This document shows positions 37,946-47,442 of a stretch of 64,000 bases of DNA, one piece after another. The translations under genes and the position numbers were made by a program. The notes beneath the pieces are model-generated. The model worked only from the letters and a program-made list of their open reading frames with translations, did no database searches and was not told the origin of the DNA. Where the stretch lies: positions 372,001-436,000 of the forward strand of contig NZ_MINI01000048.1 of the NCBI RefSeq assembly GCF_002906855.1, in the 5' to 3' direction. The DNA is from Pseudomonas putida. Lineage in GTDB: Bacteria > Pseudomonadota > Gammaproteobacteria > Pseudomonadales > Pseudomonadaceae. The stretch's first letter is position 1, and each line of letters begins with the position of its first letter.

Positions 37946-38920
37946 ATGAGCCAATCCAGCGAGCTGATCCACTCCGCCCAGCGCACCCTGCGCCTGGAAC
38001 TCGAGGCCGTAGAAGGCCTGGTGGCCCGCATCGACGCCAATTTCGTCAAGGCCTGCGAACTGATCCTGGCGAGCAAGGGTCGGGTCGTGGTGGTCGGCAT
38101 GGGCAAATCGGGGCATATCGGCAACAAGATCGCCGCCACCCTGGCCAGTACCGGCACGCCAGCGTTCTTCGTACATCCGGCTGAAGCCAGCCATGGCGAC
38201 ATGGGCATGATCACCCGTGATGACGTCATTCTGGCCCTGTCCAACTCCGGCAGCACCGCCGAGATCATTACCCTGCTGCCGCTGATCAAGCGCCTGGGGA
38301 TCCAGTTGATCAGCCTGACCGGCAACCCGGACTCGCCCCTGGCCCAGGCCGCCGAGGTCAACCTCGACGCCAGCGTCACCCAGGAAGCCTGCCCGCTGAA
38401 CCTGGCCCCGACCTCTTCCACTACCGCGGCACTGGTACTGGGTGATGCGCTGGCCATCGCCCTGCTCGAAGCCCGTGGCTTCACCGCCGAAGACTTCGCC
38501 TTCTCGCACCCTGGTGGTGCCTTGGGCCGCCGCCTGCTGCTGAAAGTCGAGAATGTCATGCACGCCGGTGACGAATTGCCCCAGGTGCAGCGCGGCACAC
38601 TGCTCAAGGACGCGCTCCTTGAAATGTCCCGCAAAGGTTTGGGCATGACCGTGATCGTGGGCGCCGATGGCAAGCTGGCCGGGATCTTCACCGACGGCGA
38701 CCTGCGCCGCAGCCTGGACCGCAATATCGACGTGCACACCACTCTGATTGACCAAGTGATGACCGTGCACGGCAAGACGGCTCGTGCCGAAATGCTTGCC
38801 GCCGAGGCCCTGAAGATCATGGAAGACCACAAAATCAGCGCCCTGGTGGTCGTGGACAAGGACGACCGCCCGACCGGCGCCCTGAACATGCATGACCTGC
38901 TGCGCGCCGGCGTGATGTAA
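37946..38920 (+). CDS. kdsD: Arabinose-5-phosphate isomerase
   Basis: 324 aa from ATG 37946. An N-terminal SIS domain (GRVVVVGMGKSGHIGNKIAATLASTGTPAFFVHPAEASHGDMGM) is followed by a CBS pair, the KdsD layout. It makes arabinose 5-phosphate for Kdo synthesis. It starts the plus-strand envelope operon kdsD-kdsC-lptC-lptA-lptB. Confidence 0.96.
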   Translation: MSQSSELIHSAQRTLRLELEAVEGLVARIDANFVKACELILASKGRVVVVGMGKSGHIGNKIAATLASTGTPAFFVHPAEASHGDMGMITRDDVILALSNSGSTAEIITLLPLIKRLGIQLISLTGNPDSPLAQAAEVNLDASVTQEACPLNLAPTSSTTAALVLGDALAIALLEARGFTAEDFAFSHPGGALGRRLLLKVENVMHAGDELPQVQRGTLLKDALLEMSRKGLGMTVIVGADGKLAGIFTDGDLRRSLDRNIDVHTTLIDQVMTVHGKTARAEMLAAEALKIMEDHKISALVVVDKDDRPTGALNMHDLLRAGVM

Positions 38921-38934
38921 AGGAGAACGAATCG

Positions 38935-39459
38935 ATGACCCAAGATCTCATGCAACGCGGCAAGGCGATCAAGCTCGCCGTTTTCGACGTCGATGGCGTG
39001 CTGACCGATGGCCGCCTGTATTTCCTTGAAGATGGCAGCGAATTCAAGACCTTCAACACCCTTGATGGCCAGGGCATCAAAATGCTCATGGCCTCGGGCG
39101 TTACCACGGCAATCATCAGCGGACGCAAGACCCCAGTGGTAGAACGCCGGGCGAAAAACCTCGGCATCCCCCACCTTTACCAAGGTCGTGAAGACAAATT
39201 GGTAGTGCTGGACGGTCTGCTCGCCGAACTGGGCCTAAGCTATGAACAGGTCGCCTACCTGGGCGACGACCTCCCCGACCTGCCGGTAATCCGCCGGGTC
39301 GGCCTGGGAATTGCCGTAGCCAACGCCGCACCATTCGTTCGCCAGCACGCCCACGGCGTAACCCAGGCACGCGGCGGCGAAGGTGCTGCACGCGAGTTCT
39401 GCGAACTGATCATGCAGGCCCAGGGCACCCTGGACGCTGCCAACGCCAACTACCTGTAA
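38935..39459 (+). CDS. kdsC: 3-deoxy-D-manno-octulosonate-8-phosphate phosphatase
   Basis: 174 aa, a small C0-type HAD phosphatase with motif I FDVDGVLTDG, motif II SGRK and motif III YLGDDLPDLPVI. It releases Kdo from Kdo-8-phosphate. It lies 14 bp after kdsD, with AGGAG before its ATG. Confidence 0.96.
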   Translation: MTQDLMQRGKAIKLAVFDVDGVLTDGRLYFLEDGSEFKTFNTLDGQGIKMLMASGVTTAIISGRKTPVVERRAKNLGIPHLYQGREDKLVVLDGLLAELGLSYEQVAYLGDDLPDLPVIRRVGLGIAVANAAPFVRQHAHGVTQARGGEGAAREFCELIMQAQGTLDAANANYL

Positions 39460-39467
39460 GGTTGCCC

Positions 39468-40040
39468 ATGTTCAGCAAGAAAGCCCGCAACATTGCGTTG
39501 CTCGCGGTGATCGCCGCGGTGCTGGCAGCAGTCGGCTACTGGAATGTCAGCCCCGAGAGCTTCCTCGAAAAGCCGGTGGCCCAGGTTGACGAAAGTGCCA
39601 TCGACTATTACGCGATCAACGCGCACAGCGTGCAGTTCCTGCCCGATGGCAAACTGCAATATGAAATGACTGCCGACAAGGTCGAACACCTCAAGGCCAG
39701 CGAGGTCACACTGGTGACCACACCCGACCTGCACATGTACCGCGGCACTCAGTACCCGTGGCACGTGCAGAGCGTGCGCGCCGAGGTCAACCCTGACGGC
39801 AGCGAAGTCGAACTGATCGACCAGGTGCGGATTGCCCGCACCGACGAAAAACAGCGCGATACCATCATTACCAGCTCGCGCATGACCGTATTCCCGCAGA
39901 AGCAATATGCGCAGACCGAGCAAGCCGTTAGAATCGACGGCGCCGGTGGCACAACCACAGGCAAGGGAATGAAAGCGTATTTGAAAGAAAGCAAGATCGA
40001 CTTGCTCTCTAACGTAAGAGGACAGTATGAGGCTCGTTAA
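39468..40040 (+). CDS. lptC: LPS export bitopic protein LptC
   Basis: 190 aa from ATG 39468 (a TTG two codons earlier is less likely). One N-terminal membrane segment (NIALLAVIAAVLAAVGYW) anchors a periplasmic beta-jellyroll (SVQFLPDGKLQYEMTADKVEH). It joins the LptB2FG pump to the LptA bridge. The last 14 nt overlap lptA. Confidence 0.93.
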   Translation: MFSKKARNIALLAVIAAVLAAVGYWNVSPESFLEKPVAQVDESAIDYYAINAHSVQFLPDGKLQYEMTADKVEHLKASEVTLVTTPDLHMYRGTQYPWHVQSVRAEVNPDGSEVELIDQVRIARTDEKQRDTIITSSRMTVFPQKQYAQTEQAVRIDGAGGTTTGKGMKAYLKESKIDLLSNVRGQYEAR

Positions 40041-40554
40041 AACCCTCCCCCTTTTGCTCAGCCTGAGCGCAGCAGCACTGGGAAGCGCGAGCGCCTTCGC
40101 CCTGCCGAACGACCGTGACCAGCCTATTCGCATCCAGGCCGACAACGCGCACCTGGACGACAAGCAGGGCGTGGCCACCTACACCGGCGATGTGATCATC
40201 ACCCAAGGCTCAATGATGATCAAAGGCAATACCGTGACCATGACCCGTGCCGCCAATGGCGACATCGACGTGGTGACCTCGGTGGGCAACCTGGCGTACT
40301 TCGAGCAGCAGCAGACCGCGGCCAAGCCCGACAAGATGAAAGGCTGGGCGGTGACCATCCAGTACCAGGCGCAGAAAGACACGGTGATCCTTACCGACCG
40401 CGCCAAGGTCGAGAACGAAGGCAACACCACCGAAGGCGAGAAGATCGTCTACAACACCAAGACCCAGGTTGCGACCGCCGGTCGTGGTGGCAACGTGACT
40501 CAACCACGTCAGCGCATCGACATGGTGATCCAGCCGAAGAAGAAGGCCGAGTAA
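40027..40554 (+). CDS. lptA: Periplasmic LPS transport protein LptA
   Basis: 175 aa. The signal peptide MRLVKTLPLLLSLSAAALGSASAFA is followed by the OstA-like domain (PIRIQADNAHLDDKQGVATYTGDVIITQGSMMIKG). LptA oligomers bridge LPS across the periplasm. It overlaps lptC at its start and touches lptB at its end. Confidence 0.95.
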   Translation: MRLVKTLPLLLSLSAAALGSASAFALPNDRDQPIRIQADNAHLDDKQGVATYTGDVIITQGSMMIKGNTVTMTRAANGDIDVVTSVGNLAYFEQQQTAAKPDKMKGWAVTIQYQAQKDTVILTDRAKVENEGNTTEGEKIVYNTKTQVATAGRGGNVTQPRQRIDMVIQPKKKAE

Positions 40555-41280
<726 letters not shown>

Positions 41281-41456
41281 TCCCCGGGACCTGCCTGGAG
41301 CACTGGCATTAACGCCCTGTCGGGGCTTAAGTTGTTACAGTGCTCTAGGCAAACGCTACAATTTGAGGCATAAAACTTGCTTAAATTTGGCGCTCCGGCG
41401 CCCTCGTGTAGTGGATGGCGCATGCGCGCCGGCGAACAAGGTATTAAGCCCCAGCC
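41281..41456 (+). other. lptB-rpoN intergenic region
   Basis: 176 bp without a gene. TACAAT near 41355-41365 could be a -10 element for rpoN, but no good -35 is at the right spacing, so I list no promoter. Confidence 0.4.
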
Positions 41457-42950
41457 ATGAAACCATCGCTCGTCCTAAAAATGGGCCAGCAACTGACGAT
41501 GACCCCGCAGTTGCAACAGGCCATCCGCCTACTTCAGCTCTCCACCTTGGACCTCCAGCAGGAAATCCAGGAAGCGCTGGAGTCCAATCCGATGCTCGAA
41601 CGCCAGGAAGACGGCGACGACTTCGACAACAGCGACCCGATGGCGGACAACGCCGAAAACAAGCCGGTCGCCGAAGTCCAGGACAACAGCTTCCAGGAAA
41701 GCACCACCAGTGCCGAAACCCTGGAAGACGGTGAGTGGAGCGAGCGAATCCCCAACGAGCTTCCAGTCGACACCGCCTGGGAAGATATTTACCAGACCAG
41801 CGCCAGCAGCCTGCCGAGCAACGATGACGACGAGTGGGACTTCACCACCCGCACATCGGCCGGCGAAAGCCTGCAGAGCCACTTGCTGTGGCAGCTGAAC
41901 CTGGCCCCGATGTCCGATACCGACCGCCTGATCGCCATCACCCTGATCGACAGCATCAACGGCCAGGGCTACCTGGAAGACACCCTCGAAGAAATCTGCG
42001 AAGGCTTCGACCCGGAGCTGGACATCGAACTCGACGAGGTAGAAGCGGTGCTGCACCGCATCCAGCAGTTCGAGCCGGCCGGTGTCGGCGCCCGCTCCCT
42101 GGGCGAGTGCCTGCTGCTGCAATTGCGCCAACTGCCAGCCAGCACGCCCTGGATGAGCGAAGCCAAGCGCCTGGTCACCGACTTCATCGACCTGCTCGGC
42201 AGCCGCGACTACAGCCAGCTGATGCGCCGCATGAAGCTCAAGGAAGACGAACTGCGCCAGGTGATCGAGCTGGTACAGAGTCTCAACCCGCGCCCAGGTT
42301 CGCAAATCGAGTCGAGCGAACCGGAATACGTGGTGCCCGACGTGATCGTGCGCAAGGACAGCGACCGCTGGCTGGTCGAGCTGAACCAGGAAGCGATCCC
42401 GCGCCTGCGGGTCAACCCGCAGTACGCCGGCTTCGTTCGCCGCGCCGATACCAGCGCCGACAACACCTTCATGCGTAACCAGCTGCAAGAGGCACGCTGG
42501 TTCATCAAGAGCCTGCAAAGCCGCAACGAAACGCTGATGAAGGTCGCCACGCAGATCGTCGAGCATCAACGCGGCTTCCTCGACCATGGCGACGAAGCGA
42601 TGAAGCCGCTGGTCCTGCATGACATCGCCGAAGCGGTGGGCATGCACGAGTCGACCATTTCGCGGGTGACCACGCAGAAATACATGCATACCCCGCGTGG
42701 CATCTACGAACTGAAATACTTTTTCTCCAGCCACGTCAGCACTGCCGAAGGCGGAGAATGCTCGTCTACGGCGATCCGCGCGATCATCAAGAAACTGGTT
42801 GCCGCGGAAAATCAGAAAAAGCCATTGAGTGACAGCAAGATCGCTGGTTTACTGGAGGCACAAGGCATCCAGGTAGCCCGTCGCACCGTCGCCAAGTACC
42901 GCGAGTCCCTCGGCATCGCACCGTCGAGCGAGCGCAAGCGACTGATGTAG
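41457..42950 (+). CDS. rpoN: RNA polymerase sigma-54 factor
   Basis: 497 aa. The activator-interacting region I (MKPSLVLKMGQQLTMTPQLQQAIRLLQLSTLDLQQEI), an acidic region II, and the RpoN box ARRTVAKYRE near the C terminus that reads the -24 element are intact. It serves nitrogen, flagellar and many catabolic promoters, probably including the gcvH promoter in this window. The lptB-rpoN-hpf-ptsN order is conserved in proteobacteria. Confidence 0.98.
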   Translation: MKPSLVLKMGQQLTMTPQLQQAIRLLQLSTLDLQQEIQEALESNPMLERQEDGDDFDNSDPMADNAENKPVAEVQDNSFQESTTSAETLEDGEWSERIPNELPVDTAWEDIYQTSASSLPSNDDDEWDFTTRTSAGESLQSHLLWQLNLAPMSDTDRLIAITLIDSINGQGYLEDTLEEICEGFDPELDIELDEVEAVLHRIQQFEPAGVGARSLGECLLLQLRQLPASTPWMSEAKRLVTDFIDLLGSRDYSQLMRRMKLKEDELRQVIELVQSLNPRPGSQIESSEPEYVVPDVIVRKDSDRWLVELNQEAIPRLRVNPQYAGFVRRADTSADNTFMRNQLQEARWFIKSLQSRNETLMKVATQIVEHQRGFLDHGDEAMKPLVLHDIAEAVGMHESTISRVTTQKYMHTPRGIYELKYFFSSHVSTAEGGECSSTAIRAIIKKLVAAENQKKPLSDSKIAGLLEAQGIQVARRTVAKYRESLGIAPSSERKRLM

Positions 42951-42977
42951 CCCCTGGATGTGCCACAGCGTTTGTGG

Positions 42978-42996
42978 GGCAGGTGCAAGACCTGCC
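42978..42996 (+). other. Hairpin between rpoN and hpf
   Basis: GGCAGGT at 42978-42984 and ACCTGCC at 42990-42996 form a 7-bp stem followed by TCTTT. It could partly terminate rpoN transcripts or stabilise them before hpf. Confidence 0.45.
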
Positions 42997-43028
42997 TCTT
43001 TATGCACGGGCAACAAAGGAGAAGCTGT

Positions 43029-43337
43029 ATGCAAGTCAATATCAGTGGACAGCATGTAGAAGTCACCCAGCCACTGCGCGATTATGTGCTTGAAAAGCTC
43101 GCTCGCGTGGAAAGTCACTTCGACAAGATCACCAACGTGCAGGTCATCATGAAAGTCGAGAAGCTGCAGCAGAAGGTCGAGGCGACCCTGCAGATTCCAG
43201 GCGGTGAAGTGGTTGCCAACGCGGAACACGAAGACATGTATGCAGCGATCGACGCCTTGGCCGACAAGCTCGACCGCCAACTGAAAAAACACAAGGAAAA
43301 ACAGCAAAGCCTGCTGCAAGGTGCAGCCGCCCGCTGA
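43029..43337 (+). CDS. hpf: Ribosome hibernation promoting factor (short form)
   Basis: 102 aa from ATG 43029 (MQVNISGQHVEVTQPLRDYVLEKLARVESHFDKIT). This is the short HPF/YhbH form without the long C-terminal dimerising domain. It binds idle ribosomes in stationary phase. The strong AAGGAG site supports the start; the open frame upstream is not homologous. Confidence 0.95.
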   Translation: MQVNISGQHVEVTQPLRDYVLEKLARVESHFDKITNVQVIMKVEKLQQKVEATLQIPGGEVVANAEHEDMYAAIDALADKLDRQLKKHKEKQQSLLQGAAAR

Positions 43338-43349
43338 TCCCTCTCATCC

Positions 43350-43814
43350 ATGATCCGACTTGAAACCATCCTGACCCCCGGCCGTTCCCTGGTGAACGTG
43401 CCGGGCGGCAGCAAGAAGCGCGCCCTGGAAAAGGTCGCTAACCTGATTGCCGAGCAAGTACCCGGGCTTGCGATGCAAGACGTCTTCGAAAAGCTCATCG
43501 CTCGCGAAAAACTGGGCTCGACCGGCTTTGGCAATGGCATTGCCATTCCCCACTGCCGACTTGAAGGCTGCTCTGCCCCGGTAAGTGCGCTGTTGCACCT
43601 GGACGCGCCGATCGACTACGACGCCATCGATGGCGCCCCGGTGGATCTGCTGTTCGTCCTGCTGGTGCCAGAGGCGGCCACCGATGCCCATCTTGAACTG
43701 CTGCGCCAGATCGCCAGCATGCTTGATCGCAAGGAGGTCCGCGATAGCCTGCGTGCCGCCGGTAGCAGTGAAGCCCTGTACCAGGTTGTCCTGGACGCCC
43801 AGAACGAGCACTGA
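43350..43814 (+). CDS. ptsN: Nitrogen PTS EIIA protein
   Basis: 154 aa EIIA domain of the nitrogen/fructose type. The phosphorylated His is His68 in GFGNGIAIPHCRL. It receives phosphate through PtsP and PtsO and regulates enzymes and potassium or carbon functions by protein contact rather than transporting sugar. It lies 12 bp after hpf and 2 bp before rapZ. Confidence 0.96.
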   Translation: MIRLETILTPGRSLVNVPGGSKKRALEKVANLIAEQVPGLAMQDVFEKLIAREKLGSTGFGNGIAIPHCRLEGCSAPVSALLHLDAPIDYDAIDGAPVDLLFVLLVPEAATDAHLELLRQIASMLDRKEVRDSLRAAGSSEALYQVVLDAQNEH

Positions 43815-43816
43815 AC

Positions 43817-44671
43817 ATGCGCCTGATCATCGTCAGCGGCCGGTCCGGCTCCGGCAAGAGCACCGCCCTCGATGTACTGGAAGACAACGGTTTCTACGTC
43901 ATTGACAATCTGCCAGCGGGGCTGCTGCCACAGCTGGCAGAGAACGCGCTGATGAACACCGAGCTTTTGCAGCCAAGGGTGGCGGTCAGTATTGATGCAC
44001 GCAACTTGCCGAGCCACCTATCACGCTTTCCCGAACTGCTCGAGGAGGCCCGTGCACGCCACATCCAGTGTGACGTGCTTTATCTTGATGCCGACGAGGA
44101 CACGCTGCTCAAGCGCTTCTCGGAAACCCGCCGTCGCCACCCGCTGACCAATGCCGACCGCTCGCTGGCAGAAGCGATCCGGGTTGAAAGCGAACTGCTG
44201 GGGCCAATTGCCGACCTTGCCGACCTGAAAATCGACACCACCAGCCTCAACCTCTACCAGCTGCGCGATTCGATCAAGCTGCGCTTGCTCAATCAGCCTG
44301 AGCCCGGCACCGCATTCCTGGTCGAGTCGTTCGGCTTCAAGCGCGGGATGCCGGTCGATGCCGACCTGGTGTTCGACGTACGCTGCCTGCCCAACCCGTA
44401 CTGGAAACCGGAGCTGCGCGAACATTCCGGCCTGGAGCAGCCAGTCATCGACTACCTCGCCGCACAGCCGGACGTCGAAGAAATGTTCAACGACATTTCC
44501 AGCTACCTGCTCAAATGGCTGCCACGCTTTGCTGCCAGCAACCGCGCCTATGTCACCATCGCCATAGGCTGCACAGGCGGCCACCACCGCTCGGTCTACA
44601 TTACCGAACGCCTCGGCCAGCTGTTGCAGCAATCCCTGAAAAACGTCCAGGTTCGCCACCGCGACCTCTAG
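43817..44671 (+). CDS. rapZ: RNase adapter/nucleotide-binding protein RapZ
   Basis: 284 aa. N-terminal P-loop GRSGSGKS at 8-15 and C-terminal GCTGGHHRSVYI, both typical of RapZ (YvcJ). In E. coli it controls GlmZ decay and so amino-sugar synthesis. The GlmZ circuit is not known in Pseudomonas, so its role here may differ. Confidence 0.94.
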   Translation: MRLIIVSGRSGSGKSTALDVLEDNGFYVIDNLPAGLLPQLAENALMNTELLQPRVAVSIDARNLPSHLSRFPELLEEARARHIQCDVLYLDADEDTLLKRFSETRRRHPLTNADRSLAEAIRVESELLGPIADLADLKIDTTSLNLYQLRDSIKLRLLNQPEPGTAFLVESFGFKRGMPVDADLVFDVRCLPNPYWKPELREHSGLEQPVIDYLAAQPDVEEMFNDISSYLLKWLPRFAASNRAYVTIAIGCTGGHHRSVYITERLGQLLQQSLKNVQVRHRDL

Positions 44672-44691
44672 CCCACAGGATCCACCGCACG

Positions 44692-44964
44692 ATGCCCGCC
44701 CGCGAAATCACCATCATCAACAAGCTGGGCCTGCATGCCCGGGCGGCAGCCAAGTTCGTCGGCGTGGCCGGCAAATACCCCTGCCAGGTCCGCGTCGGCC
44801 GCGCACCCGACAAGATGGTGGACGGCAAAAGCATCATGGCGGTGATGATGCTGGCGGCGGGCAAGGGCACCCAGGTGCACCTGCTGACCGAGGGCGAGCA
44901 GGACACCGACGCCCTGGAAGCGCTGGTGGCGTTGATCAACAACTACTTCGACGAAGGCGAGTAA
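44692..44964 (+). CDS. ptsO: HPr-like phosphocarrier NPr
   Basis: 90 aa from ATG 44692 (MPAREITIINKLGLHARAAAKF). His15 in KLGLHARA is the phosphorylated residue, and DKMVDGKSIMAVMML is the second HPr motif. It passes phosphate from PtsP to PtsN. It is the last gene of the rpoN-hpf-ptsN-rapZ-ptsO group, 20 bp after rapZ. Confidence 0.96.
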   Translation: MPAREITIINKLGLHARAAAKFVGVAGKYPCQVRVGRAPDKMVDGKSIMAVMMLAAGKGTQVHLLTEGEQDTDALEALVALINNYFDEGE

Positions 44965-45007
44965 TCCCTGACCTGTAACATCCCCTGCCAATTGTCAGGG
45001 TGAAGTC

Positions 45008-45036
45008 TTGCGCGATTGCCTTTATACCTATATAGG
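45008..45036 (+). promoter_or_regulatory. Candidate promoter of the XRE regulator
   Basis: TTGCGC (45008-45013, 4/6) and TATAGG (45031-45036, 4/6) are separated by exactly 17 bp. The -10 element lies inside the palindromic operator, as expected for autorepression. Confidence 0.5.
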
Positions 45037-45040
45037 TATA
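45023..45040. promoter_or_regulatory. Perfect 18-bp palindrome, probable self-operator
   Basis: TATACCTATATAGGTATA reads the same on both strands. It lies 42 bp before the XRE start codon and overlaps the candidate -10 element. Confidence 0.7.
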
Positions 45041-45081
45041 GATTGAGGTCGCACCTGAAGCTCATTCTCGAGGAGAGAAAC

Positions 45082-45402
45082 ATGATTGAGATCGAAGAAA
45101 GCAGCGGCAGCGTCTATAGCGACCTTGGCAGTGAAAATGCCAGCGAGATGCTGGTAAAGGCGCATCTCGCCAGCAAGATTTGCAGCATCATCAAGGCCCG
45201 TCATATGACCCAGGTGCAAGCATCGGCAGTCCTTGGCCTTCCGCAACCTAAGGTTTCCGACATGATGCGCGGCAAATTTCGCGGTATCAGTGAAACCAAG
45301 ATGATTGATTGCCTGGCACGGCTCGGCCGCGATGTACAAATCGTGGTGAAAGCCGCTCCTCGCTCCCGGCGTGAAGGTCGGGTGGAAGTTATCTTCGCCT
45401 GA
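45082..45402 (+). CDS. XRE-family DNA-binding protein (HigA/antitoxin-like, without a toxin gene)
   Basis: 106 aa from ATG 45082, with GAGGAGAG upstream. The HTH is AHLASKICSIIKARHMTQVQASAVLGLPQPKVSDMMRGKFRGISETKMIDCLARLG, the form seen in HigA2-type antitoxins. Their toxin is usually encoded directly upstream, but the 117 bp after ptsO contain no such frame, and downstream is the convergent ZIP gene. It is therefore an orphan regulator or a remnant of a toxin-antitoxin pair. Confidence 0.85.
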   Translation: MIEIEESSGSVYSDLGSENASEMLVKAHLASKICSIIKARHMTQVQASAVLGLPQPKVSDMMRGKFRGISETKMIDCLARLGRDVQIVVKAAPRSRREGRVEVIFA

Positions 45403-45432
45403 ACCCACCCAAGGTACCCCGTTCGTCTTCAT

Positions 45433-46326
45433 TCAAGACATTGCCGTATCCATCACCATCATCAAGCAAAAGCCGATGCACAGCCCCAGGCTGGCCAAGC
45501 GGTGATTCCCGTTGCTGCGCGACTCGGGAATGATTTCCTGGGTCACCACCAGCAGCATCGCCCCGGCCGCGCAGGCCAGGCCCACCGGCAGCAGCAACTC
45601 TGCCATGTTCACCAGCCAGGCACAGATCACCGCAGCCAGTGGCTCGACCAGGCCAGAGGCGGCACCGATCAGGAACGCCTTGAACCGTGGCATTCCCGCG
45701 CCTGCCAACACCAGGGCTATCACAAGTCCCTCAGGCACATCCTGCAAGGCGATGCCCATGGCCAGGCTATCAGCGTCGGCCATGCCACCGCCGGCAGACA
45801 CTCCGATGGCCATGCCTTCGGGAATGTTGTGGGCGATGATGGCAATCACGAACAACCAGATCCTTGCAGCGATCACCGGCTGATTTTCGGTGCCTACCAG
45901 CACTTCCGGTGAAGCACCGGAAACCTTGAGGTCGACCAGAAACAGGCACAGGGCGCCGAGCATCAGGCCGAAGCTGATCAAGCCTCCGGCGCCCCAAGGG
46001 CTGAAACCGACGGCCTGGGCGGCATCCAGCCCAGGGATGATCAGCGAGAACGCCGTGGCCGCCAGCATCACCCCCGCCCCGAAGCCCAGCAAGGTATCGG
46101 CCAAGGCCACCGGCATGTTGCGAATCACCAGCACCGGTACTGCGCCCAGCGCCGTACCCAATGCGCACAGTACGCCCCCCTCCAGGGCACGCAACATGCG
46201 CGGTTCCAGGTCCAGCCAGGCAATGCCACGGGCCAGCAGCAGCGCTGTGCCGGCCAGCAGGAGCAAGGTTCCCAGCGCTAACCGGAACAGGCGCACACTG
46301 CTGACAGACATCACCTCAGAGTGCAT
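45433..46326 (-). CDS. ZIP-family divalent metal transporter
   Basis: 297 aa if started at ATG 46326; ATG 46311 is an alternative. Eight or so membrane segments, with the ZIP signature AHNIPEGMAIGVSAGG and ALQDVPEGLVIAL, the metal-binding HNIPEG and QDVPEG motifs in segments IV and V. Family members import Zn, Mn or Fe. It lies 11 bp downstream of sodA on the same strand, which hints at Mn supply for the Mn enzyme (inference). Confidence 0.85.
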   Translation of the reverse strand: MHSEVMSVSSVRLFRLALGTLLLLAGTALLLARGIAWLDLEPRMLRALEGGVLCALGTALGAVPVLVIRNMPVALADTLLGFGAGVMLAATAFSLIIPGLDAAQAVGFSPWGAGGLISFGLMLGALCLFLVDLKVSGASPEVLVGTENQPVIAARIWLFVIAIIAHNIPEGMAIGVSAGGGMADADSLAMGIALQDVPEGLVIALVLAGAGMPRFKAFLIGAASGLVEPLAAVICAWLVNMAELLLPVGLACAAGAMLLVVTQEIIPESRSNGNHRLASLGLCIGFCLMMVMDTAMS

Positions 46327-46337
46327 ACCGGTCCGAC

Positions 46338-46949
46338 TCAATTCAGGGCTTCGTGATAGCGGCGAGCCACTTCCGCCCAGCCGATCACGTTGTAGAAAGC
46401 GCCAATGTATTCCGGGCGACGGTTCTGATACTTCAGGTAATAAGCGTGCTCCCACACGTCCAGGCCGAGGATCGGCGTATTGCCGTGCATCAGCGGGCTA
46501 TCCTGGTTGCCGCTGCTTTCCACCACCAGCTTGTTCTGCGGGGTGACGCTGAGCCACGCCCAACCGCTACCGAAACGGGTCAGCGCCGCCTTGGTGAAAG
46601 CCTCCTTGAATGCTTCGAAGCCACCCAGCTCTGCTTCGATGGCCGTGGCCAGCGGGCCTTGTGGCTGACCACCGCCCTTGGGCGACATGACCGTCCAGAA
46701 CAGGCTGTGGTTGGCGTGGCCGCCACCGTGATTGATGACTGCACCGCGCAGGTTCTCAGGCAGTTGCTTGACCGCACCGACCAGTTTCTCGACCGGCCAT
46801 TCGGCCCACTCGGAGCCCTCGATGGCAGCGTTCAGGCCATTGACGTAGGTCTGGTGATGCTTGGTGTGGTGGATTTCCATGGTTTGCGCGTCGATGTGTG
46901 GTTCCAGTGCATCGTAGGCGTAAGTCAGTGCGGGCAGGGTATGCGGCAT
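46338..46949 (-). CDS. sodA: Superoxide dismutase (Mn type)
   Basis: 203 aa from ATG 46949 (MPHTLPALTYAYDALEPHIDAQTMEIHHTKHH). Metal ligands His27, His81 (GGGHANHSLFW), Asp164 and His168 (DVWEHAYY) are present. GGGHANHS and the surrounding pattern are those of Mn rather than Fe enzymes. In P. aeruginosa sodA is induced by iron shortage as the last gene of fagA-fumC-orfX-sodA; the same order holds here. It begins 1 bp after the preceding gene. Confidence 0.95.
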   Translation of the reverse strand: MPHTLPALTYAYDALEPHIDAQTMEIHHTKHHQTYVNGLNAAIEGSEWAEWPVEKLVGAVKQLPENLRGAVINHGGGHANHSLFWTVMSPKGGGQPQGPLATAIEAELGGFEAFKEAFTKAALTRFGSGWAWLSVTPQNKLVVESSGNQDSPLMHGNTPILGLDVWEHAYYLKYQNRRPEYIGAFYNVIGWAEVARRYHEALN

Positions 46950-46950
46950 A

Positions 46951-47412
46951 TCAATGGATTCCGTAGGCAGGGGTTCTGGGCACCAGGTTCGGCGCGGTAG
47001 TGAGCTCACTGGCCTCGGCGCCTTGTCGATTGAGCAGGCGCTCGGTACGCGGGTACTGGCCGTACTCGGCAATGAAATTCAGCAATTCGGTGTAAGTGCG
47101 GCCGCTGTGGCGCAGCGCAGCATTACGCAACGCATGCGGCAAGCGGGCTTCCTTGCTGGCCTGGAGCAATCGCTGATGCGCGGCGCACAGGTAGTCGGCG
47201 CTCTCGTGCGGCTGGTTCAGGCGCAGGTGCAGGTCGGCCAGGTTGTGATGGGCGATGACCAGGGCGGCCACCGCCTCATCGACGTCATGCCAGCGCTCGA
47301 ACAGCACCTGAGCCAGGGCCAGTGCTTGCAGGTAGTGCTCCCGGGCGTCGACCAGCTCGCCCTGTTCGAACAGGCGGTTGGCCGTCTCGGTCGTGCGATT
47401 CCAGTGCTGCAT
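46951..47412 (-). CDS. OrfX, conserved protein of the fumC-sodA operon
   Basis: 153 aa, all-alpha and rich in Leu, Ala and His. NRLFEQGELVDAREHYLQALALAQVLFERW resembles a TPR helix pair, so a TPR-like protein-binding fold is likely. It corresponds by position to orfX of the P. aeruginosa fagA-fumC1-orfX-sodA operon, whose function is unknown to me. It is 30 bp after fumC and ends 1 bp before sodA. Confidence 0.85.
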   Translation of the reverse strand: MQHWNRTTETANRLFEQGELVDAREHYLQALALAQVLFERWHDVDEAVAALVIAHHNLADLHLRLNQPHESADYLCAAHQRLLQASKEARLPHALRNAALRHSGRTYTELLNFIAEYGQYPRTERLLNRQGAEASELTTAPNLVPRTPAYGIH

Positions 47413-47442
47413 GACGATGTTTCCTCTGGGCGCTTGGGCCTG

